The translations under genes were made by a program, and so were the position numbers. DNA of 64,000 nucleotides from Burhinus oedicnemus (Eukaryota; Chordata; Aves; Charadriiformes; Burhinidae), in NCBI GenBank assembly GCA_008921705.1, contig VFFE01007784.1, positions 358,641-422,640 of the forward strand, given 5' to 3'. Under the pieces are notes generated by a model. The model was not told the DNA's origin. It worked only from the letters and a program-made list of their open reading frames with translations, and did not search any database. Shown here one piece after another: positions 50,901 through 63,589 of this stretch (position 1 is the first letter of the stretch; each line of letters begins with the position of its first letter).

Positions 50901-52841
50901 AGTTTCAGATGTTCTTATCTGCCTCATGGAGATGAGTAATTCATGGTTACTGGTTACACAATGAAATCTCAATTTTTCTACCCACTGAATATTTGCACTA
51001 TTTCAGGTTTATCTGAGAATTTCTAATAATAAACATTGAATATTATTTTTTATGTTTACTCTAAAATATTTGTGAGATCTTTAATAAAATGCTTCATTTC
51101 CCATATGTGGATGGAGAGGTCTTTACTACAGAGTTCAAACCATGAGTTTTAGTTTGAGTTTGGTCATAATGTTATAGCTATTTCCTGGTGTGATGAGCAT
51201 CACTTCTGCAACTGGAAGAGATTTAACAAGCCTCTGAAGAGAGGGTGTATTTATATGGATTGAAAGTTTTACATAATTGCAATGCTTCTTCTCCAAGCCT
51301 AAACATTGGTTTTGCTAGTCAGAAGAGGTGTTTAAGAATAAGGAGATGATGTAGTCAATAGTAAAATGTATTAACTGAATGCTAGTTTTAAAGTAAGTTT
51401 TTTCATTCAGAAAAAGAATTAAAATATGCTGATTCAGACCATCTTGTAAAGGATTCGTTATGCTTTTATTTCTTTCTGTCAGAGTTCAGGCTGGGGTTTG
51501 GAATGTTCCCCTTGCAGGCCCAGCAATATTTCTCTCACTTTATAAAATGTTCCACTTCCAGGGCAAATACACAAACAAAAAGTATTAAAATTTTTTATCC
51601 TCAAGTATTAAGACAGGCATGCTTAGGATTCTTAAAAAGTAATCTCATTAAGTACTTTAAGATACTTAACTTCTATGTAAGTACACATATACAGAGGTTC
51701 ATATGTAATTGGAGATGGAATTGCTTTAAGTGAAAATAGGTTCTTTTTTCACTTTATAAAATACTTCCATGTGAAAATGGGAAGGGAGGGATAAAATTAA
51801 AATAAAAATGGTTAAAGGGAAAAACTAAATAGGTAGGTAAAAACCTACATTGAAAATTAAATTTTAAAAATGTAGCAGAGAAGAGAATGTGGAAATATTT
51901 TGGAAGAGTTTCCTTTTATATTAAAAAAAGAATTTAAAAAGTGGTAAGTGGTCCTGTTAAACAATTTTCTGGTTCCCATCCTCCTTCAGGTGTCTCAGAT
52001 TAGAGAAGCAAGATCTGAGGCATCTAAGATGAATCACCACTTTTGAGAGACTGGGCCCGTGACAGAAAAAAATAGTTAAACTCTTCCTATCTTGTTCAAA
52101 TCCACATGCACTCTCATGGGGCAGCAAAAATTCCCCCTTATTCCCAGATCATCTCTCATGACAAATTTCAAATACCTGCTCAAAACCATGAAAATGGTGA
52201 AGATTTACATAGAGGATTTGGAAGAGTTCACAAAAAAATTTCTAACTGTTCACTGAAAAGTCTTGCCTCTCTTTACAAATACTCGCTGATGAAATTCAGG
52301 GACTGGCAGAGCACAAGCGGAGAAAATTTCATCTCAGGTCACAGAAGCTTGACGGAATTATGGGCAGCAGAGAATAATGTCATATAATGGAAAGGATTGG
52401 GCAATCCTAAGAGGTAAAACAGACATCTCCACCTCATTAAGTGGAATCTGCTCCAGAAGCTGAAATGTTTCTTCAGCCAGTTCCCTTTCCTAACTCCTGC
52501 CTTCCTTTTCAAGACCATTTGGGTTAAAAATAAAGTCTTCAGATATGATTTTAGACCTATCTAGTCCTAAATTCCCTTTCTTTCCAATCAAGAGAAACAA
52601 GAGTCCCAAATCCTCCTGTCTCGGAGTTAAACCACAGACCCACTGGCCTTTGCCTGCTGGATCAAAGCAAACAAAGTCACAAACATCCTTTCTGTTCCTC
52701 AAGCTGTATACAGACACCTCCTGCTCTTCTTTTCTTCTGGCTGCAAGAAGAGAAGCTCCAGGCATCTTTTCTGAGGTTTTCAGCAAACTCACAGGTGTCT
52801 CAGAAAAGTTCCTCTCAGCAGATATTTCACCTTCCTTCAAA
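47906..52841. other. Unique non-coding sequence
   Basis: No recognised gene or RNA. Sequence around 49.1-49.75 kb is GC-richer, with overlapping frames on both strands that match nothing I know. A stretch at 50392-50442 is A-rich with AAAT units. Immediately left of the next CR1 (52490-52840) both strands are open for 116 codons, without recognisable domains. Confidence 0.6.
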
Positions 52842-53170
52842 AATCATAGAATCATAGAAGGGTTTAGGTTGGAAGGGACATTGAAGATCATCTAGTTCCA
52901 ACCCCCTTGCCACGGGTGGGGACACCTACCACTAGACCCGGTTGCTCAAAGTCCCATCCAACCTGGCCTTGAACACTTCCAGGGATGGGGCACCCACAGC
53001 TTCCCTGGGCAACCTGTTCCAGTGTCTCACCATCCTCAGAGTAAAGAATTTCTTCCTAATATCTAATCTAAATCTATCCTGTTTCAGTTTAAAACCGTTA
53101 CCGCTCATCCTATCACTACACTCCCTGGTAAAGAGTCCCAATAAACCTTGGTGTCGGCTACAGGGATGTT
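52842..53170 (-). mobile_element. Short CR1 3' fragment
   Basis: On the plus strand it begins AATCATAGAATCATAGAAGG followed by GGTTTAGGTTGGAAGGGACA, the antisense of the CR1 3' end, and runs for about 330 bases. The minus frame 52932-53141 preserves RMSGNGFKLKQ, RFRLDIRKKFFTLRMVRHWN and RLPREAVGAPSLEVFKARLD, ending in a TAG, so the coding end is recognisable. It is a third subfamily, distinct from the two longer types here. Similarity fades in the segment 53145-53170. Confidence 0.93.
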
Positions 53171-53442
53171 CCTGTTAAAGAAAATTTCATACTGACCCGA
53201 TTGCAATTTTGGGAGGGGTGAGCTCTGTTTTTCAAAAAGCCAAACAAATGTAGCAAGGCCTTGACCAGCCACCAAGCAGAAGATTGGCCTCTACTTTGCG
53301 CAAGGCAACTCAAATACATTTTAAAAGAAATGAAAATATTATAGGGGGCCGCAAAATGGGAAGCCCACTTTCGGTACGCAGCCGTTCTCCAAGCACAGCT
53401 GTAGTTTCAAGTACGTCATAACAATGACAGACATGCTATATC

Positions 53443-53456
53443 TATATATATATATA
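53443..53456. repeat. (TA)7 microsatellite
   Basis: Seven TA units preceded by CTATATC. Simple repeat, likely length-variable. Confidence 0.9.
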
Positions 53457-55238
53457 AAGTGCCTGGGCTTTAGCATCAGCAGATAAGATGGGCAATAAAG
53501 TCTCAGAGGCCTTTCAAACCAATTTTTTCCTGAAGGAAGTGAAGCTCAGATGTTACAGACAGAGAGGCTTAAATAACTTTCCAAACAGGTCTTTCAGCAG
53601 TTTAAGGTAACATAATGTTCACCATTTTGTTACTGATAATGAAGTCAAAACTGCAGTTACAGAGTGCTTTAAGAGAACTTTAAAATCTGAGATGTGGAGA
53701 TATTTTACAACCCACAATGCCTTTACTACACCATTACCCACATTTATGAAGTGCTCTAATGGCAGCTTTCAGAGGACTGTGTGTGCCAATCCTGCTGGTG
53801 TAAACCCCTCAACTCACTGAGGATTTAGCAAGCAATGTATGGGGGCTTAAAGGAGTAGCACCCCTTTTTACAAAAGGAGACCATGTGTGGGTGTCTAAAA
53901 CCAAAAGGGCTCTTGAAAAACACTGGGAACAGACATTAAGTGATTAAATTTTCATACTGCATGAAGTTATTACCCAGGCGCGAACGATCGTGTTCAGGAT
54001 AAAAGATGATGAGGATAAGAAGGTTTTTGCTCTTTTTACCCAAAGAATTACAGAAAGTTAATACCAAACAGAACAGATTTCACATAACTAGAAAAAATAT
54101 AGATGTGAAAAGAAAAGTGATTATTGGTAAAATGGTTGGCATGGCCTACTCAGTTCAAGAGCTTTGTGGAAGCGATTTAAATCTATGTCATTTAAATATT
54201 AGGCACTGCTGGAAGAAAATAAGCGCAATGAAAGTTTTGACATTTCTCTCCCCAGAAACATCACGGTTAGATTTTTCCTATAAAGCATTAGCTCAGGTTT
54301 TACAAAGTAGGTAATTAAATGTTTACAAATACACTGCCCTTACAACTTGAGTGGCAACAACAGTGAGATTCCCTTTCAAATTATACTCGTGAGTAAGAAC
54401 TGGATGTATTTGGTGCCGATTCAGTCTTTACATCCAAGGCTCCATAATCAAAAATATGGCACATCATAGAAAAAAGTATGCTGGTAAGACTAACACATTT
54501 TATACTGATGATGAACAAGCCAGTATCTTGGGTTACTCCCAATTTAAACTATTCATAATTTTCCCTTCAACACAGTCATCACCAGAGGGTTAAACTTTTG
54601 GTATGATTGCATAGATGTCACAGGATACAAGTCGGCTGGGAACTTCCCTGTAACCCTCACCCCAAAAGAACAACCTGTTTGCCCTCACTACATGTCGAAA
54701 TACTTAGGCCACTGTGAGTAACAATACCATTAAACTGAAATAAAATCAGACCAAATAAGACCTGTCTTGTTTTGTTTCATAAAAAATGGAGAACCCATCA
54801 CTCTTCTCCTTTTTAAAAATGTGAGAGGTAGTTGTTCCATCCTTTCACTCACCCAGGACATGAACTACGTGCTTGAATTTCTTTCTTGGCAGCGAAGAAG
54901 CAAATCTATATGTGACATGAGAGCTGCAGACTGGTAAGTGCCTCTCTGTAACCTAACCCAAGCCTCTATAGGCTGCTGGCTATGACGCTAGCTTAAAACA
55001 GGTTGTATTAAATATAGGACAGTATTTTGACCTATGTTCCAAGTACCATAACAGAACATTAAACAGCCAAATATAGTTCCAGCAAAACAGCAAAATCTAG
55101 TTCCAGATTCATCCACTAAGGTTACTGAATGATAAAGTGCAGGGGGCAGAAAGTATAAAGTTTTCTCCTTGCCTGCTCTTCATGGAGCCGGATTTCTGAT
55201 TCCTACTGACACTTCATTCTAACAGGGCATAGTTCTTT

Positions 55239-55278
55239 GGGTTTGGGGGTTTTAGGGTGAGGTTTTTTGGGTTCTGGG
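55239..55278 (+). other. G/T-rich tract with five G-runs
   Basis: G-runs of 3 to 5 bases at 55239-55241, 55245-55249, 55255-55257, 55269-55271 and 55276-55278 are separated by T-rich loops, one of them 11 bases. This is a relaxed G-quadruplex pattern, not a canonical one. It may also be plain low-complexity DNA. Confidence 0.5.
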
Positions 55279-57050
55279 CTTTTTTTGTTTTCATTCTGCC
55301 AACGTATGTTTACAAATCATACTTGTGTCTGAGAGACAAGACCAGAAATGGCCTCAGGAATAGAAATCAAGTTATATAGGTGTGATTTACAATGTGATTT
55401 GCCTGGTGGACTGTAAAAGACTGTGAGAAGTCCTGGTCATTCTTTGCATCTTGCCTAGTGCTGCATTAGGTCCTTTTAAGGAGGACTACAGTGATGACTG
55501 TTGTTGGTTGTGACTACTGCAGATACGGTCCACCATGACCAGCACCAGCTTCAGTGGTGATGTTACTCAGTTTAAAAGGCACTGATAACCATGCTTTCGT
55601 TTCTCCACTCAGCACACACTTCCCAGTGAGCAAAGACTTCTGGACAGAAAACTATAGGAAAAATTCCTGTTTTGTTTATTTTTTTGTCCAGTCTGCTTTT
55701 AGGATTCCTTTATGGCTACAATTATTTGTTACATGTATTACTGTAGGCTTCCTACTTGTGCACTCACTCTCTTCCAGGAGCTCTAGTAGATGAATCAAGC
55801 CCTCAATGTCCATGCCTGAGGAAGCTCAATCACCCTGCCATTTCCACTGCATGAACTAGACACAGCTGACCATAACGGAGGCCTGGGCTCCTAGCCCATC
55901 TGTGGCAGCTACACATACATATCTGAGTACAAATATCCTGATTCAGAGCTGAGCTCCAACCCTGTAAGCCTAGGAGAATACAATAGACATCAGAAGTGGA
56001 TGAAGCGAGAGAGGTGATTTCTGCATCATCTAAGAGATGGTGGTTTCTGTACACCAGCAGACTAACCACTTTCAGAATCTTTGCAGGCATAACAGAAGAG
56101 CTTCATGAAGAGATCTGATAGAACAAGATGAACTGCAAATTTTTAGGAAAATCTTTCTTCTGAATTGGAGAGAGCAAGAAAATGCTGTTTGAATGTTGAT
56201 TATGTGAATAATGGAGGTAGGATTTTTTCTGGCAGTGCCAAGTAAGATGGGGAATAGCCACAGAAGAAGGCACAAATCGGTGGAGAGATGTCATGGTCAG
56301 TAAACTACACACCCTTTGCGATTCTTGCCTTCCACAGCAGGGAAACAGCTCATCTGTTGGTACCAAGACAGGATGTGAGGTTCAGGATGGGAATGGCATG
56401 TAGAGAGATACTGAGGAGGTCAATCTAGAGATGGTTCCCATAGTGCACTGGAGGCCTCTGGAAGAAATACAGGAAAGGTCAGTAGAGAATGACGGCCGCC
56501 CATCTGCCCTGGAGCCCCCTGGAAGTACAACACATGCAGCTGGGGCCACAGAGGCACCCAGCCTCTCAGACCACAGCCCAGAAGATTGCAGCTGGGGACA
56601 AGAACAGAAAGTACAGCCTCCACCCCCTGTGAACATTAGAGAAGTTTTAGAGGGGCCTTTGGGGTGCACACTGGGCCCTACCAGCCCTCACTTGGAAAAA
56701 GCAACCCCACAGAGATCCAACATGACAGCAAGTGCAGATTAGCACTCCCCAGGTAAGACTGCTCAGACTGCTGCCTCCACCATCACTCAAGATTGGGTTG
56801 AATATCCCTTGCCTTCCTGAAGATCATCCTGAAATCATTCCAGTTCAGTTAGTGGCACTGTGGGGGCCAAACCACCCCAGGTGACATCCAGATGGGACAT
56901 TTGGAGCCACATGCACCCATCCATGCAGCCACTGCCAAACACGCTCCATACAGATCAGTTCAGACACAGGACCAATAACTACCAGTGACTCAGCAGTCTC
57001 AGACATGGGAGCTGCAGCTCATCTCATGGCTGAGGAGAGGCTGACACAGT

Positions 57051-57150
57051 GTGCTTAGGGACATGGTTAAGTGGTGGTTTTTGCAGTGTTAGGTTGATGG
57101 TTGGACTTGATGATCTTAAAGGTCCCTTCCACCCTAGACGGTTCTATGAG
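57051..57150 (+). mobile_element. CR1 3'-terminal fragment (about 100 bp)
   Basis: Begins GTGCTTAGGGACATGGTTAA, corresponding to the last ORF2 codons and stop (family sequence GGACATGGTTTAG), and runs through GGTTGATGGTTGGACTTGAT, GATCTTAAAGGTCCCTTCCA and ends GGTTCTATGAG. It covers the same terminal region as the 31-34 kb pair but with more differences, so it is an older, severely 5'-truncated insertion. Confidence 0.9.
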
Positions 57151-58056
57151 TACCATGCTGGCGTTGGGCATCCTGTCACATAGCAGCAGTACCTCCATGA
57201 GCTGGTCATGGCAGATGAGAAGGGAGCGATGCCCAGCTGCTGCAGGGTTTCCCAGTGACAGGTACAAGCTGGGTGTTGTGAGGCTCATGGGTTGCTGCCA
57301 AAACTGCCCTGGGAAGTGTTGTAACCTGGTGTTCACACAGGGACAGCCTCACACACGCCTGGCTTTGTACATAGGGCTGGAGCAGCAGCAAGGACGCTGT
57401 GCCTGCCAAGGACGGCCTGAGGAGACCTCTGACCACTGAACTTCTGGGACAGAGCAGAACACTGGTCTCATTAGTTTTAAGACAACCCCTTAGCTACTTA
57501 AATGAAGGTGACAACATCCTGCAAGATGGGTCTGTGCAGAGTCAGCAGTCATCAGCTGTGTTCTGCATTCGTGGCAGTTTGGGGGACACTGAGGCTTATC
57601 TTTGCCTGGTGCGTAATCCTGAGACACAGTTCCCTGTCTTACTCCCTAATTATGCACCACCGTGCATTCCTTGTTAATTGCTGTACGGAGTGGTAATCTC
57701 CACGAAGATCCTATGTCACAGGTAAATCAGGTTATTACTGTGACATGTTACTGTTACAGCTTATAAATTCCTGTAGTCATTATTCATATTTGCTACACAT
57801 AACTGTTGTGGAATAACACAGAAAAGAAATGGTTTTAAGATTAAACATGTCAAAATCCAGAACATTGTGGTGCCTATTATTTCAGTTTTACTTTTGTTTC
57901 CCATGTTTGCATGTTTATACAGCGCTCCAGGTAAATGTTCCCCCATAGTTTGGTTTTTTTTTAATCATTGTCATATTATCAGGGCATGCAATATAATAAA
58001 CAGATCTGTTAAAGCACCAGTGATGTCTCTATTGGCAGACTTATAAAAGAGCTCGG

Positions 58057-58073
58057 TGACCTTGGTTAATTAG
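58057..58073 (+). promoter_or_regulatory. Adjacent orphan nuclear-receptor and homeodomain motifs
   Basis: TGACCTTG (58057-58064) is the reverse complement of CAAGGTCA, the extended half-site used by ERR/NR5A-type receptors. TTAATTAG (58066-58073) is a homeodomain-type core one base away. Tight adjacency of two full motifs is suggestive of an enhancer, but each is common by chance. Confidence 0.25.
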
Positions 58074-58484
58074 CCATGTAATAAACCAGAACTGAAAGAG
58101 CCTATTCCCACAAACCACAGCACAGCACCCCTCCACCCCCCGCTTGTCAGAGAGGCTCTGAATGGGAAGTCAGCAGACGCAATGCAAAGTGCAGCCACTT
58201 AGCCTTACAGCCCTTTGGAATATATGCAAAGATTCACAAAGACATTTCCTTCCAGCCACTGATTAAGAAACAGCCTTTAAAACAAAAAGATAAGTTTTCT
58301 GAATACTTCTTTTACTGGCTAGAATCGCTTAAGTCATATTTAGACAAATGTGTATCTTCCTGAAGCCTCACAACATAACACTTCTATTTCAAAAAAATCT
58401 TTACAAATTCTTCTATTTCAGAAATATTTTCTATAAATTCAGATTTATTTGTTTTCATGTTTATTTCAGATATTCCAAAAAAAA

Positions 58485-58508
58485 CCCCAAACCCCAACCC
58501 ACAACCCC
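58485..58508 (-). other. Canonical G-quadruplex motif (minus strand)
   Basis: Plus-strand C-runs at 58485-58488, 58492-58495, 58498-58500 and 58505-58508 are separated by 3, 2 and 4 bases. The complementary strand therefore satisfies the G3+N1-7 rule four times. It lies in AT-rich sequence next to an A8 run. Confidence 0.8.
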
Positions 58509-59658
58509 TCTATTAATTAATAGCTAATATTTTGTTCTTTAGATGTAATTTATTTTGCACCCGTATGGCGCAGTCCTCATGAATTGTAAATCATGTTAAT
58601 ACAAATTATATGGGAAAGAGTGTTAGATGTATTTCTATTGCTCACTTGATTTGACTAAAAGGTAAACCTGAAAAGTTAGAACTATACTATAAAAATAAAA
58701 TGGTTGGCCTTGTATCTGAGGGCAGGAAGTAAAATGAATACAAATCTTTACCAGATTCTTTGACTTTATCCTATCAGACTCTTTAGAAATAAAAGCTTAT
58801 TGAAGTGTAAGCAAGAATCACTGCAGTTTTAAACTCGCCCAAATGTCAGTTCATAACAGGCATAACCACAATTAACCACACAGCCACAGAGTTAATATTT
58901 TCTTCTGCAAGTGCAATATTTTTCTGATTGTTATAGGAGTTTGTTCTTTCTTAAGTAAACTTATGTGAAGCCCATGACTGCTATCCTTTCATGGCATGCT
59001 CCTGAGTTATGGCACAACACAGAAAATAAACAGAAAACCCCCCAATCCCCTAAGAGAAGCTAACACTGGTTTTCATATCATCAGCTGTTACTTCCATACT
59101 AGACAGTGATTTTTATTTCATAAAAAAACCAGTATCAGCAACAGCAGTTTTAAAAATTAAACTTATTTTTTGCTCCAGAACGCTTTGTATTTTCCAAGTA
59201 AATGTTAAAATTACGGTGTTCTTATGCAGTAAAACTAATGAATATCACTCTGGTTTTAAATCCTATACAACTGTTCATCCATTCAGGATCATTTTAGCTG
59301 CAGCCATTTCTTTCAGTACTGCAGATCACAGTATATTCACATGAACAGAGAGTTTCACCGGGTCTGCCAAACAGTCTCCGTTATCCTGGGGAAGTTTTAG
59401 AATATCAAGCACAACAACATCCTCAACAAATCTGAGATTACAGCTGGTTGATAGCAGAGTATCCCAAGAACACACGTTTTCCTCGATATTCTTGATTGTC
59501 GAATCCCAAAGTAAAGTGGGAGATGTATTTTAGGCAAAATATATTTGCTAACTCATTCCCTGTGTTTTCTAATGTGATCTAAGAGATCTCTGGAATGTAT
59601 CTAAAGGCTCAGGAAGCTACATCGCTACACGGCTCAGCAGCTCATTTGATAGACAACA

Positions 59659-59672
59659 TGTGTGTGTGTGTG
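59659..59672. repeat. (TG)7 microsatellite
   Basis: Seven perfect TG units followed by TTTGTTC. Simple dinucleotide repeat. Confidence 0.9.
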
Positions 59673-62600
59673 TTTGTTCACATTCATAAAATTGAAGATT
59701 TTGATCCACGTACTAGAAATACAAATGCTAGTACTCATACAGGAATGTGAGCAATCCCTATGATTTGCGGTAAGAATATGCATAAACAGTTCAGGATCAG
59801 GCACTTCAGCTAAATTTTCCATTCAGTGTTTAGCTTCTAGGGTGACCACAGCCATACCAAAAAAGCCTAATTAGATAGGGAGAGAGTAGGTACATGTTGA
59901 TACAGGGGGCCGTTATAGCTTAACGTGAGGTTGCGGTAAATACCAGCAAGCAGACAAAGAGGAAGAGAACAGGGAACTGTGAGTTAGTCACTCTCCTTAC
60001 ACCCTGATACTATAAACAATTCTGCAAGACAAACCAATGGGACCCTTCCCAGGAGCCAAACTGGACACAGGTTTAAGGGTTGGTAGGACCGGGACTCTTG
60101 CAATTTAAAAATGTTATCCTACATAAGGTACAATTTGTTGGTGGTATAACAATCTCACCAAGAAGACTCAGTAGATGCTGAAAATACACGCGTGAACTGC
60201 GATCTCCTCTGACAGACCCTGGTGCTGCCTTGTCCCACATGTCAGGGCAACCACACCAAAGGCCCAGGAGCACTGTGGGGCATCCCCAGGCTGTGATCTG
60301 GGGCACTGGGGTGCTGGGCTGAAGGTGTCCCAGGTCAGTCCAGCATATCACTGGGGAAATCCCAAGGGTGCCAGTCCAGAAGCCGTCTCACTTCCCATGG
60401 AGGGTTGCCAGCGCTGCACAAGCATATATCCATGAGCGTACTTTCCTGATGGCAAAAACCGTGTGCCCCAGGAGAGAAAAGTTTGAAAATGTCAGCTGCA
60501 GGTATGCCTTGCCTCTCTGATTTCCAGCTCCTTCAGGTCTGCAGTTGCTAAGGCTGGAGGAGGATGCCCTCCTCTGGCTACGCATCCCCTTCTCATCAAA
60601 CCTCGGAGGCTGAAGAGAAATCACTTTGAACACTGAGGCGGGGAGCTGGAGGCAATTACTTGTGATTGATAGCACTAAATATGAAACCGCATGTACCTCA
60701 TCCATGAAGCATGGAATCAGCAGCATATTGTTAGTGGGGGAGATGAATGGGGCTTGAGATAACCTTGGCAAATTAGGCATATGTTAGCATTAAGCTTTGT
60801 CAGTAAGCAGGCTATAAATTACAGACATATTGTAACTCCATAAACTCATCTAATGAATTGAATGACAGTGGTAATTTAAGGCAGAATGGAACTGTTTAAC
60901 CCTTTTAAGAATTTAGCTGTATTTCTATATTACGCAACAATCCAAACTGTATTAAAAGGTTGGTGTTTCATATATACTGCAAGATACCATAACCATAACA
61001 GAGAAACAGTTGTTCTATGTTTCATGTACATTTTAACAAGCAGTTGGCAACCTGCAAATTATTTTACCTATCAGTTGATTGAAAAAGAATGGAAAAAGAA
61101 TGGAATAGCTGGGGGGTGTTCCTTGAACATTCTCTTACTTTATCATTATTTTTCTGTATGATCAAGCTAAATATATTTAAGCTATAAGACACAGCACGCC
61201 ATGCATTTCTGGCCTACTACTGAACACCTCAGGAGGTGTTAGAAGACATAAGGCTAAAGGGCAAGTGACTTTAGTCATAAGAGAAGTGCAATAATCCCTT
61301 CAAAATGCATGGCCTGCAGTGTCTTATTGCTATTCTGAAATGGAATTTATAAATAAAAATAAGAGGAGAAAGCCAGTCTCCTGCATTTACTGGCTGCTAT
61401 TGACAGACTTACGCCATCAGTGACAGCTAATCCAGGATTCTGAAGCCATTTTCTATTTTACTGTGTATTTCAGACAAAGTAACATTTGAAAATCACTGGC
61501 ACGTCAATGGCATAAAAGGGCTTAAAAGCTAAACCAGAAAATTTAATGCAATAGGTTATTAATTAAAATGTGTTGATTTAATAAAAAAGTAATTTTGCTT
61601 TTATTCAGAAGTAACTGGAGAAATTAGTATATTGACTGTACTGTAGGTACAGTCCACTTCTAAGGAAACTTTAGGAAAGCACATTTTTTCACACACTTCT
61701 AGGCATTTGATCTTGGCGCTCACACAAACCACTGAAAAATTTCTCATCAAACTTTTGTAGAATATTTGCCTTTAAAAAGCCACATCAAATGAAACAAACA
61801 GGAACATTTCTCTCGGTGCCGAGTGAATACAGAAATCAGGGGGGCAGTCCTGTGGGATGCAAGGTTGGAAGTGGGCCTTGGCAGAAGGGACAGTAAGCAG
61901 AAAGTGAAATCCTTAACATATGGCATTTTTTTGTTAAGTAAGTAATCATTACTTCTGCTGCCCACCCATGATAATAAGCCACATAAGAATTAAAATGACA
62001 GGATTCATGTGAAAAAAGGAGGGGGAGGTCCAGTTACAGGTATTTTTTTCATGTGTGGCACTTTGTAGTTAGTCCTTCACAAGTATTTCTTTTTAGAAAA
62101 GAATAATCTTTATCACAGCATCAGGAAATACAGGTGCATTGTTAGCTCTGCTTTGCCTGATGAATAAACGAAGCCTCCATGGGGCTCGCCTGGAGTTACA
62201 CAAGGAGTCTGCAAAAAAGCCAGGAGGAGCCCCAGTCCTCATCAGTCCCCTTCTTTTAACATGTGTAGTGTTAACCCTGTGCTTGGGAAAGTGTCCCAGA
62301 TCAAACAGAGGCTTTCTGTGGCCAAGAGTTGCAATATAGTTAATTTGGGAGCGCAAGTGAGATTGCAGGATACTGCAATGGCCAATGGCAATGTGAACCA
62401 TGAGTAAGTCAGCGTAAAAAGGTAATCTGTGCGCAGCTGGTATGAAAAGCTTAGAGGAGGCAGAGCTTGTTATGCCCAGCTACGTGCTCCTTCTTCCAAA
62501 CCCAGGTGCCTCCTTTGCCTGAGGTTGTATGAGCTGGGGCTTTTCCTTCTCCAGAGTTCCCAGCCTTGCATTACCCTGGAACAGAGTCAGGGGACTGTAA

Positions 62601-62943
62601 TATGTAAATAAAAATTTAATAAAGCTTGTCACCTTGCTGTGGTACCAAATGTAAAAGGATAATTTTTTTTTCTTTTATTTATTTTTTCTTTCATATGATG
62701 TGATTATAGCACACTTTTCCATTGACACATGTGAAACAGAATTTGGGAGGGCTTCCTCAAGATGTTCGTGGTTATTACTTCCTTTAGCTCTGTCCACGTT
62801 GGTTTTTAAATCATTTTTCAATAAATGAGACTACAACTTAAGGCTCACGGTTCAAGAATCCACTACTTTTCTCCGGATTACTGCTTTCTTCCAAGAGAAA
62901 AAACTCTGCAGAAAACTCCATGACTTTCATATATACTTATGAA

Positions 62944-62954
62944 ATATATATATA
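62944..62954. repeat. Short (AT)n run
   Basis: Eleven alternating A/T bases in an AT-rich context. Simple repeat only. Confidence 0.75.
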
Positions 62955-63589
62955 ATATTTTCTTATAATAAAGTCACAAAATTATCTCTGTGTTTTGTGA
63001 GTGTTCAGTGTGCCACGGGTCCAAGGTTGTTGGCACTTGGGACACAATGTAAGGAGTAGAAGGAAGGATATCAGCATTTTGACTGAAAGCAAAAAGGTGT
63101 AAGAAACAGGTAAATGAGGCAAAGGGCATCCCTTCATAGTGAAAGAATTCAAAGTAACAGCAAGTGGGAAATCAATAAAATTCATGTAAGACTGACAGAA
63201 CGAGATAGGAATTTACACAGAAAATGCTCCATTTACTCAACTCCATTTTTAGCGCCGGTAGCCAATGAAACCTCGAGCTACTGGTGAGGACTTTTATGGG
63301 AGGAGCAAGTAAAATCATTCAGTAGCAACTGGCCTTTTGTGCAGTACCACAACAAGGAGGAGACTTCAAATACCGTGTGTTCTGTGACCATGTTTTGTTA
63401 ATTCGGAAAGGCTACATCCTTGTGGCCAGAGGAGAAAAAGCCCCATACTGGTGCTGCAACGTCCTCCTTCTACGTAGCATGGCTGGTACCAGGCTTTGGG
63501 TGGAAATGGCTCACCACAACCTGGATGTGGCCGCGAAGCTCAGTTGCTGCTGATGTTTGCTCTGGTAATGAGATGGAAAGGGAGCTGTC

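Larger units (their letters stand above)
53171..57050. other. AT-rich unique non-coding sequence
   Basis: No gene or RNA recognised. Contains a (TA)7 microsatellite at 53443-53456 and a G/T-rich tract at 55239-55278. From about 56400 the sequence becomes GC-richer. A 103-codon plus-strand frame at 56431-56742, rich in proline, serine and glutamate, has no recognisable domain. Confidence 0.6.
57151..63589. other. Unique, mostly AT-rich non-coding sequence
   Basis: No gene or RNA recognised. It holds a nuclear-receptor-like plus homeodomain-like pair (58057-58073), a canonical minus-strand G-quadruplex motif (58485-58508), a (TG)7 repeat (59659-59672) and a short (AT)n run (62944-62954). Frames up to 130 codons (60388-60780, minus) look like no known family. 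Three AATAAA-type sequences near 62600-62625 have no recognisable upstream transcript. Confidence 0.6.

Noticed and set aside
52490..52895. Two antisense-overlapping 116-codon frames next to a CR1 copy
   Set aside because: One runs into the CR1 tail at 52842, showing it is fortuitous. The other has no recognisable domain.
56431..56742. 103-codon Pro/Ser/Glu-rich plus-strand frame
   Set aside because: Low-complexity composition, an overlapping antisense frame, and no recognisable domain.
62590..62630. Clustered AATAAA sequences considered as a polyadenylation site or LTR
   Set aside because: No transcript body, matching second LTR or downstream GU-rich pattern could be supported.
1..63589. 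CRISPR arrays, prophage, integrons, bacterial operons, tRNA or rRNA genes
   Set aside because: No regularly spaced repeats, no tRNA B-box-like arms in a cloverleaf context, no ribosomal sequence and no bacterial gene structure. The repeat content is avian.
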